DNA of 64,000 bases from Hydrogenobacter thermophilus TK-6 (GTDB lineage Bacteria > Aquificota > Aquificia > Aquificales > Aquificaceae), in NCBI RefSeq assembly GCF_000010785.1, contig NC_013799.1:62001-126000 (forward strand), in the 5' to 3' direction. The notes under the pieces were generated by a model. The model had not been told where the DNA came from, ran no database searches, and was given only the letters and a program-made list of their open reading frames with translations. The position numbers were made by a program, and so were the translations under genes. Within the stretch, counting starts at the first letter, position 1, and each line of letters starts with the position of its first letter. Shown here piece after piece: positions 58,865-64,000 of the stretch.

Positions 58865-59436
58865 TGATAAAACTTCTTGTAGGTCTTGGAAATCCCGGTA
58901 AAAAGTACCAGCATACTCGCCATAATGTGGGTTTTATGGTGATAGACGAGCTGGCAAAGAAACTGAAGCTAAGAGAATACAGAGAGGAATGCCTTTCACA
59001 TCTTTACAGGGCAAGAATAGGCGGAAGGGATGTTCTGCTGGCAAAACCACAAACTTATATGAACAACTCGGGACTTGCAGTGATTAACCTGCTTGAAGAG
59101 TACAGTATCTTGCCTGACGAGATGATAGTTGTATACGATGACTTGGACTTACCTCTGGGGAGGATAAGGCTGAGGTTAGAGGGCAGTAGCGGTGGGCACC
59201 ACGGTATAGAATCCATCATAAGGGAGGTAAAAACCGAAAAGTTCCCCAGGCTTAAGGTAGGTATAGGCAGACCAAAGGACAAAAATCAGGTGGTCAGTTA
59301 TGTTCTATCTCCCTTCAGTGAGGATGAGCAGACTCTACTTTACAGGGTGCTGGAGCGCTCAAGAGAGTGCCTCATAAGATGCGTAGAGTTTTCTCCAGAG
59401 GACGCCATGAACTTCTGCAACTCTCCTATTGTTTAA
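58864..59436 (+). CDS. pth: peptidyl-tRNA hydrolase
   Basis: Pth, 190 aa, releases tRNA from peptidyl-tRNA. LLVGLGNPGKKYQHTRHNVGFMVID with the catalytic His, LLAKPQTYMNNSGLAV with Asn, VVYDDLDLPLGRIRLRLEGSSGGHHGIESI with Asp and the conserved GGHNG-like loop (GGHHG), and RLKVGIGRP are present. TGATG coupling with rplY. Its final 11 bp overlap tkt. Confidence 0.96.
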   Translation: MIKLLVGLGNPGKKYQHTRHNVGFMVIDELAKKLKLREYREECLSHLYRARIGGRDVLLAKPQTYMNNSGLAVINLLEEYSILPDEMIVVYDDLDLPLGRIRLRLEGSSGGHHGIESIIREVKTEKFPRLKVGIGRPKDKNQVVSYVLSPFSEDEQTLLYRVLERSRECLIRCVEFSPEDAMNFCNSPIV

Positions 59437-61411
59437 AGTAAAACTCCTTTATTCTCTGAGCTATCTTCTTACCTGTAAACCCAAAGTGATCCATAAGAAC
59501 ATCTCCAGGTGCGGATTTTCCAAACTCCTCCATGCTGATAACAAGTCCATCCATCCCCACATACTTGTACCAGCAAAGTCCTCTTCCGGCTTCAACAGCC
59601 ACCCTCCTTTTGACCTGTGGTGATAGGACATACTCTTTGTAATCTTCCTTTTGCAGTTCAAAAACTTCAAAGGATAGGACATTTACAACTCTCACTTTTA
59701 TACCCTCCTCTTCCAATATGTGCTTGGCAGACAGAGAAGGGTGAACCTCCGAACCGCTGGCAAATATGATAAGGTCAGGCGTGCCCTGCGTGTCTGCAAT
59801 TATGTAAGCTCCCCTCCTTGCATTCTCGTAGAATGCGTATCTGTTTCTATCTATTATGGGAAGTTTTTGTCTTGAGAGCACTATAGCTACTGGTCCATCC
59901 TTTCTTTGAATAGCCATGTCCCAAGCTATACCTACTTCGTTGGCATCAGCTGGTCTTAAAACCCACAGGTTTGGTATGAGTCTCAGGGAGCAAAGCTGTT
60001 CTATGGGTTGGTGCGTTGGACCATCCTCTCCCAAACCTACAGAGTCGTGCGTAAAGACATATATAACCTGCAGTCCTGACATGGCAGCAAGCCTGATGCT
60101 GGGTCTCATGTAATCGGAGAATATCAGAAAAGTACCTCCGTAAGGCAGTACTCCTCCGTGATAAGCCATGCCATTTAGTATGGTGCCCATGGCGTGTTCT
60201 CTCACTCCGTAGTGTATGTTTCTCCCCAAAGGATTCTCAGCAAGAAAGTCTCCCATACCATGAAGGTAGGTGTTGTTGGACTCGGAAAGGTCAGCAGAGC
60301 CACCTATCATAGTGGGAATGTGCTTGGCTATAGCATTTAGAAGCTTACCGCTTGCTTGTCTGGTAGCCATTGGCTCTGTAAATACTGGTATGTGAATTTT
60401 GTAATCCTCCCCCCAATCCCCTTTGAAAGCTTTTAAAAGCTTCTGAGCCAAGTCCGGGTAAGCCCTTCTGTACTCCTCAAAGAGTCTGTTCCACTCCTCT
60501 TGTGCTTTCAATCCTTTTTCTATCTTCTCTTTTCTGTAGTTGTATACTTCCTCAGGCACATAAAACTCCTCTTCGCTCCAGCCAAACCTTCGCTTGGTTT
60601 CAAGAGCTAATTCTTTGCCCAATGGAGCACCATGCACACTGGCATCGTCCTGCTTTGGACTGCCATAACCTAAGTGGGTTCTGACGGAGATAAAAGATGG
60701 TCTTTCTTTTTCCTCCATGGCAGACTTTATGGCTCTTTCTAACTCATCCAGGTTGTAGCCGTCCTCTATGTGAGCCACATGCCAGCCAAAAGCTGAAAAT
60801 CTCTTTAACACATCCTCCGACCAAGCAAGAGATGTGGGTCCATCTATGGACACTCCATTGTTATCCCAGATGACTATAAGTTTGCCGAGTTTGAGGTGTC
60901 CTGCCAGCTGTCCCACCTCACAGGAGACTCCCTCCATAAGGTCTCCATCGCTTACTAAGGCAAAGGTGTAGTGGTCTATTATGGGGAAACCTTCTCTGTT
61001 GAAGAAGTTAGACAGATACTTCTCCGCAATAGCCATACCTACTGCGTTGCCAATGCCTTGACCGAGAGGTCCAGTGGTTGCCTCTACACCCGGGGTTAGG
61101 TGTCTCTCTGGATGCCCCGGCGTTCTGCTATTTAACTGTCTAAAGGACTTTAAGTCTTCAAGGTTAATATCATAGCCCATAACAAAAAGTAAAGAGTAAA
61201 GCATGGCACTTGCGTGCCCTGCAGAAAGGACAAACCTGTCTCTGTTTATCCAATTAGGGTCCTTGGGATTAAACTTTAAAAATCTGTCAAAGATGAGGTA
61301 AGCTATGTGGGAGGCACCCAGTGGCATTCCTGGGTGTCCTGACTTGGCTCTTTCTACCTGGTCAACGCTGAGAAACCGTATAGTGTTTATGACAGTATCA
61401 TCCCTGTTCAT
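59426..61411 (-). CDS. tkt: transketolase
   Basis: A 661-aa ThDP enzyme of the pentose phosphate pathway. INTIRFLSVDQVERAKSGHPGMPLGASHIAYLIF, SAGHASAMLYSLL, GPLGQGIGNAVGMAIAE, VSDGDLMEGVSCEVGQLAGHL, GGSADLSESNNTYL, VREHAMGTILNGMAYHGGVLPYGGTFLIFSDYMRPSIRLAA and FTHDSVGLGEDGPTHQPIEQL cover all motifs. ATG 61411 is set by GGAGG 5 nt upstream; the frame extends to a TTG at 61441, which overlaps nuoG. It supplies pentoses for prs nearby. Confidence 0.96.
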   Translation of the reverse strand: MNRDDTVINTIRFLSVDQVERAKSGHPGMPLGASHIAYLIFDRFLKFNPKDPNWINRDRFVLSAGHASAMLYSLLFVMGYDINLEDLKSFRQLNSRTPGHPERHLTPGVEATTGPLGQGIGNAVGMAIAEKYLSNFFNREGFPIIDHYTFALVSDGDLMEGVSCEVGQLAGHLKLGKLIVIWDNNGVSIDGPTSLAWSEDVLKRFSAFGWHVAHIEDGYNLDELERAIKSAMEEKERPSFISVRTHLGYGSPKQDDASVHGAPLGKELALETKRRFGWSEEEFYVPEEVYNYRKEKIEKGLKAQEEWNRLFEEYRRAYPDLAQKLLKAFKGDWGEDYKIHIPVFTEPMATRQASGKLLNAIAKHIPTMIGGSADLSESNNTYLHGMGDFLAENPLGRNIHYGVREHAMGTILNGMAYHGGVLPYGGTFLIFSDYMRPSIRLAAMSGLQVIYVFTHDSVGLGEDGPTHQPIEQLCSLRLIPNLWVLRPADANEVGIAWDMAIQRKDGPVAIVLSRQKLPIIDRNRYAFYENARRGAYIIADTQGTPDLIIFASGSEVHPSLSAKHILEEEGIKVRVVNVLSFEVFELQKEDYKEYVLSPQVKRRVAVEAGRGLCWYKYVGMDGLVISMEEFGKSAPGDVLMDHFGFTGKKIAQRIKEFYFKQ

Positions 61412-61430
61412 GCCAGCCTCCAACATACTA

Positions 61431-63314
61431 TTAAGATGCAAAAGATACAGCTTTGGCGTTTTTTTCGTAAAGTTTTGTGAGATTTTCGCTTCTATCGGTT
61501 ATCCAGTTGCTTCTGTATATGTGGAGATGTCTGCGTAGTGTGGGGTTTTTGCCCCTTAAAACCTTTACTTCTTTAAACTCCTGAGGCAGAGATTTTAAAA
61601 GCTCTTCGTAAAAGCTCCTTTCATCAAAGGACCAGGGAAGGAATCTCTTGGAGCTTCTCAAACCCTTAAGGGTATGGAAATTTCCCTGTGCTTCACCGTA
61701 AAGATTCATAGGCACAGCAATGCTTGCCCATCTGGCAAGTCCATCCGCAAAGGGTGAAAAGACTACCAAGTTTTCAAGCTTTCTAAAAATCTCCTGAATA
61801 TCCTCTTCTTGATAATAGTCAGGGAGGTCTTCACCAAACACCAAGAGGTTTTTTATCCTCCTCTCTCTAACCTCCTCCATTATACTCCCCAGGTCAGAAA
61901 GCATATCTCTGCCAAAAATGCCATAAACTCCCAAGTAATTGGCATCTCTATGAAGGATAAGCACCCGATAGCCTTTCTCCTCAGATATTCTCTTTATCTT
62001 GGCTCCGAGGTTTCTGGCCTCCTCGCAAGCCATCCCTGTTGTATTTACTATTATGATGCCCCCTCCGGGGAGATGGTCAAGTCCTTCTAAGTTTATTGGT
62101 TTTAGCTTGGCATCTTTGTATGTCCTGCCATACTTATAAACTTTGCCTTTTATGTAGTAAGAGAGGACTGGTGCACTGGAGGTAATGTCATCACCCACAA
62201 GCACATAGTGGTCCGCTCCTTTTATGTCCTCCAAGTGCAGAGGCGTATAATCACCGTAGCCCTCCAAGAAGGCATAAAAGTCCACCGTTAGAGGTGATGT
62301 TATGTAAGCACCCACCCTCGTAGCTACTTCTTTTAGCACACCTAAAACTTCGTTGCTCAGATAAGAAGAGAGTAAAATAGCTGTTTCTTCTCCTTTGCTT
62401 TTCAGCATGTAGGCAAGATGGTTTATTACATTCCCTATGCTCTCTTCCTTTCCGTATCTGTGAGGTTTTAAGAGTCTATCCCTGTTTAGTGCATCGTAGC
62501 CAAAGAAAGTTTTTGCGCATATTTCAAGGTCATCCGTAGGCTTGGTTCTGTAAACCTTCTCCTTTGACCTCCAGTCGCCTATGCCATACTCCACCTGCAC
62601 CTGGCATCCCACAGGACACACACTGCAAACAGTTATTTCTCTTTTCAAAAGCCAGCTTCTCGTCCAGTACTTGAAAGGTTTGGAGATGATGGCTCCAACT
62701 GGGCAGACATGCACACAAAGACCGCACATCTCACAGGAGGATGTGTCTATGGGTCTTACGGTAGGCACTATATTGGTATGAAAGCCTCTCTCTTCAACAT
62801 AAAGGGCGCGCGCTCCGTTTACATCATCGCACACTCTTGTGCATCTATAACACACCACACACCTGTTGGTGTAATACTCAAGAAAATCACTCTCCCAATC
62901 TATGTAGTGTCTTTCCTTTTCAAGGGCAGATACTGGCACTATCTGTCTTTGGGGTCCAAAGAGCGCACCGTAATTCTGAAGGTCACACTCTCCTGCCTTA
63001 TCGCATATAGGACAGTCAAGGGGATGTCTTGTCATAAAAGCCTGAAGCAGATACCTCTGATTGTTTTTAACCAGCTGGTGCTGAGTGGATATGATCATGC
63101 CATCTTCCACCCTTGTGTTGCAGGAGGTTATCAGTCTTCCCGTCTTTTCGTTATAGACTATGCACATTCTACAGGCACCTATGATCTTAAGCTTTGGGTG
63201 ATAGCAAAAGTAAGGTATGCTTATACCTTCCTTTAGAGCAACTTCCAAGAGGGTTTGCCCTTCCTGAGCTTCTATCTCTCTTCCATCTATAACTATCTTT
63301 ACCTTCTTCTCCAT
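61431..63314 (-). CDS. nuoG: NADH-quinone oxidoreductase subunit G (short form)
   Basis: A 627-aa iron-sulfur subunit. [2Fe-2S] ligands Cys37, Cys48, Cys51, Cys65; the His97-Cys101-Cys104-Cys110 [4Fe-4S] site (HPLDCPICDKAGEC); two further [4Fe-4S] motifs in CVVCYRCTRVC and CEMCGLCVHVCPVG; and an additional CSVCPVGC site at the start of the molybdopterin-oxidoreductase-like part. At 627 aa it is shorter than the 700-900 aa of many NuoG proteins, with a reduced C-terminal region. It faces nuoE-nuoF head to head across 101 bp. Formate dehydrogenase-type NuoG homologs are an alternative. Confidence 0.88.
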   Translation of the reverse strand: MEKKVKIVIDGREIEAQEGQTLLEVALKEGISIPYFCYHPKLKIIGACRMCIVYNEKTGRLITSCNTRVEDGMIISTQHQLVKNNQRYLLQAFMTRHPLDCPICDKAGECDLQNYGALFGPQRQIVPVSALEKERHYIDWESDFLEYYTNRCVVCYRCTRVCDDVNGARALYVEERGFHTNIVPTVRPIDTSSCEMCGLCVHVCPVGAIISKPFKYWTRSWLLKREITVCSVCPVGCQVQVEYGIGDWRSKEKVYRTKPTDDLEICAKTFFGYDALNRDRLLKPHRYGKEESIGNVINHLAYMLKSKGEETAILLSSYLSNEVLGVLKEVATRVGAYITSPLTVDFYAFLEGYGDYTPLHLEDIKGADHYVLVGDDITSSAPVLSYYIKGKVYKYGRTYKDAKLKPINLEGLDHLPGGGIIIVNTTGMACEEARNLGAKIKRISEEKGYRVLILHRDANYLGVYGIFGRDMLSDLGSIMEEVRERRIKNLLVFGEDLPDYYQEEDIQEIFRKLENLVVFSPFADGLARWASIAVPMNLYGEAQGNFHTLKGLRSSKRFLPWSFDERSFYEELLKSLPQEFKEVKVLRGKNPTLRRHLHIYRSNWITDRSENLTKLYEKNAKAVSFAS

Positions 63315-63399
63315 GTCTTTCTGTTAAGATACCACAGCTGTTATCCCTTTTGTTGTTATTATGATTTGGGTCATAAATGCTTTGTAAGCTTTATGAAGT

Positions 63400-63405
63400 T
63401 ATAAT
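63400..63405 (+). promoter_or_regulatory. -10 box of nuoE-nuoF
   Basis: TATAAT 10 nt before ATG 63416; leader of about 4 nt and no SD. -35 not clear. Confidence 0.4.
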
Positions 63406-63415
63406 TTATTAAGCC

Positions 63416-63880
63416 ATGCTGGAAGAAAGCCTTCTGGAAAAGCTCAAGCAGCATGCGGAATACTTTCCCAAAAGGGAGCAGGCTATACTTCTCTGTCTTC
63501 ATGAGGTTCAAAACCACTACGGACACATTCCAGAATTTGCTCTTGAAGAGGTGGCAAAGATCCTTGACTTGCCTCTCAATCATGTGGAAAATGTGGTGTC
63601 CTTTTACGATATGTTTGATAGAGGAGAGCCTGCAAGACACAGGATAAGAGTCTGCGTAAGTGTTGTTTGCCATCTTATGGGTAAGGACAAACTTATAAAA
63701 GCTTTAAGGGAGCTTTTAAACATAGACTTTGGGCAGGTTACAAAAGACGGGCGATTTAAGCTTTTGGCGGTTCAATGCTTGGGAGCATGCTCAGAAGCTC
63801 CCTTTTTCATGGTAGACGAAGACGCTTATAAGTTTGAAAACAAGGAGAAGTTAAATGAGGTCCTATCCCGTTACGCCTAA
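63416..63880 (+). CDS. nuoE: NADH-quinone oxidoreductase subunit E
   Basis: NuoE, 154 aa, is the thioredoxin-like [2Fe-2S] subunit of the NADH-oxidising module. The N-terminal helical region has AILLCLHEVQNHYGHIPEFALEEVAKILDLPLNHVENVVSFY. Cluster cysteines are in VCVSVVCHLMG and AVQCLGACSEAPFFMVDE, the canonical Cx4C ... Cx3C pattern. The next gene starts 26 bp before its stop. Confidence 0.94.
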   Translation: MLEESLLEKLKQHAEYFPKREQAILLCLHEVQNHYGHIPEFALEEVAKILDLPLNHVENVVSFYDMFDRGEPARHRIRVCVSVVCHLMGKDKLIKALRELLNIDFGQVTKDGRFKLLAVQCLGACSEAPFFMVDEDAYKFENKEKLNEVLSRYA

Positions 63881-64000
63881 CATATACGCAGAGACAACCC
63901 TTGACATGCTCCTAAGAAGAGCAAAAAAGCCAAGGGTGCATCTTATAGAAGAATACCTGAAGGATGGTGGCTATCAGGCGCTTGAGAAAGCCATCAACAT
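63855..64000 (+). CDS. nuoF: NADH-quinone oxidoreductase subunit F (5' end only)
   Basis: About 48 residues are visible: MRSYPVTPNIYAETTLDML, RRAKKPRVHLIEEYLKDGGYQALEKAIN. The GGYQALEKA segment is the standard start of NuoF (NADH/FMN subunit); the catalytic parts lie beyond the window. AGGAG is 7 nt before ATG 63855, inside nuoE. The overlap with nuoE implies coupled translation. Confidence 0.85.
   Translation, partial: MRSYPVTPNIYAETTLDMLLRRAKKPRVHLIEEYLKDGGYQALEKAIN

Noticed and set aside
1-64000. CRISPR array, prophage or rRNA operon
   Set aside because: No regularly spaced repeats, phage structural genes or rRNA sequence were found on either strand.

Overview
The window looks like a chromosomal segment of a thermophilic, hydrogen-oxidising autotroph of the Aquificaceae (Hydrogenobacter / Thermocrinis / Hydrogenivirga-like). 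The reasons are the Isp-type [NiFe] hydrogenase operon (small subunit, cytochrome b, HdrD-like protein, large subunit), very tight gene packing, heavy use of AGA/AGG/ATA codons, separate small nuo modules, and a metal-independent phosphoserine-phosphatase-like protein beside a class V aminotransferase. The genus is inferred from gene content; no 16S gene is present.

Layout. 1-2600: PAS sensor (cut by the window edge), acpS, two exported truncated hemoglobins and a small helical protein. 2600-4320: the only clear mobile element, an AT-rich zinc-ribbon-less TnpB-like gene whose 3' end (about 3985-4316) folds into a chain of perfect or near-perfect hairpins, the hallmark of an omega/reRNA guide scaffold. 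4320-9170 (+): DJ-1 protein, RlmI-like methyltransferase, uppP, SEDS protein, CcsA-like protein, aroK. 9130-13800 (-): ndk, a flavin/[2Fe-2S] reductase subunit, ispG, nadA, ybeY, phoH. 13860-17370: htpX, pfpI, murD, cutA, trpG/pabA. 17640-22450: acs, bactofilin, and an OprC/NosA-like copper receptor with an exported DsrE-like protein. 22540-30640 (-): lysA, pgsA, DUF815 ATPase, nadK, gmhA, a double ferritin-like protein, and two tandem alpha-glucan phosphorylases that share a gene-converted 241-bp block. 30660-34410: MFS transporter, Cys-rich lipoprotein, ArsA/Get3-like ATPase. 34465-39190 (+): hydrogenase operon. 39180-47310: birA-bioA, ilvD, and a TPR-ExbB-ExbD-YdcF envelope cluster. 47280-56400: phosphoserine phosphatase-like and aminotransferase pair, EamA transporter, gamma carbonic anhydrase, pgk, trpC, a TusA-DUF3343 fusion, and a class A PBP. 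56440-64000: ispE overlapping tRNA-Gln, prs, rplY, pth, transketolase, nuoG, nuoE and the start of nuoF.

Two architectural themes run through the window. First, many transcription-unit-leading genes have a -10 box (TATAAT-like) only 6-8 nt before the start codon and no Shine-Dalgarno sequence, which predicts leaderless mRNAs. In three divergent pairs both -10 boxes fit into an 18-20 bp gap. Genes inside operons instead show good SDs or TGATG/ATGA coupling. Second, 8 of 9 convergent gene pairs overlap at their 3' ends by 11-49 bp.

No rRNA, CRISPR array or prophage was seen. No gene-free stretch exceeds 300 bp: the longest are 17370-17636 (AT-rich acs promoter region) and 41221-41398 (bioA/ilvD promoters plus a terminator-like hairpin).
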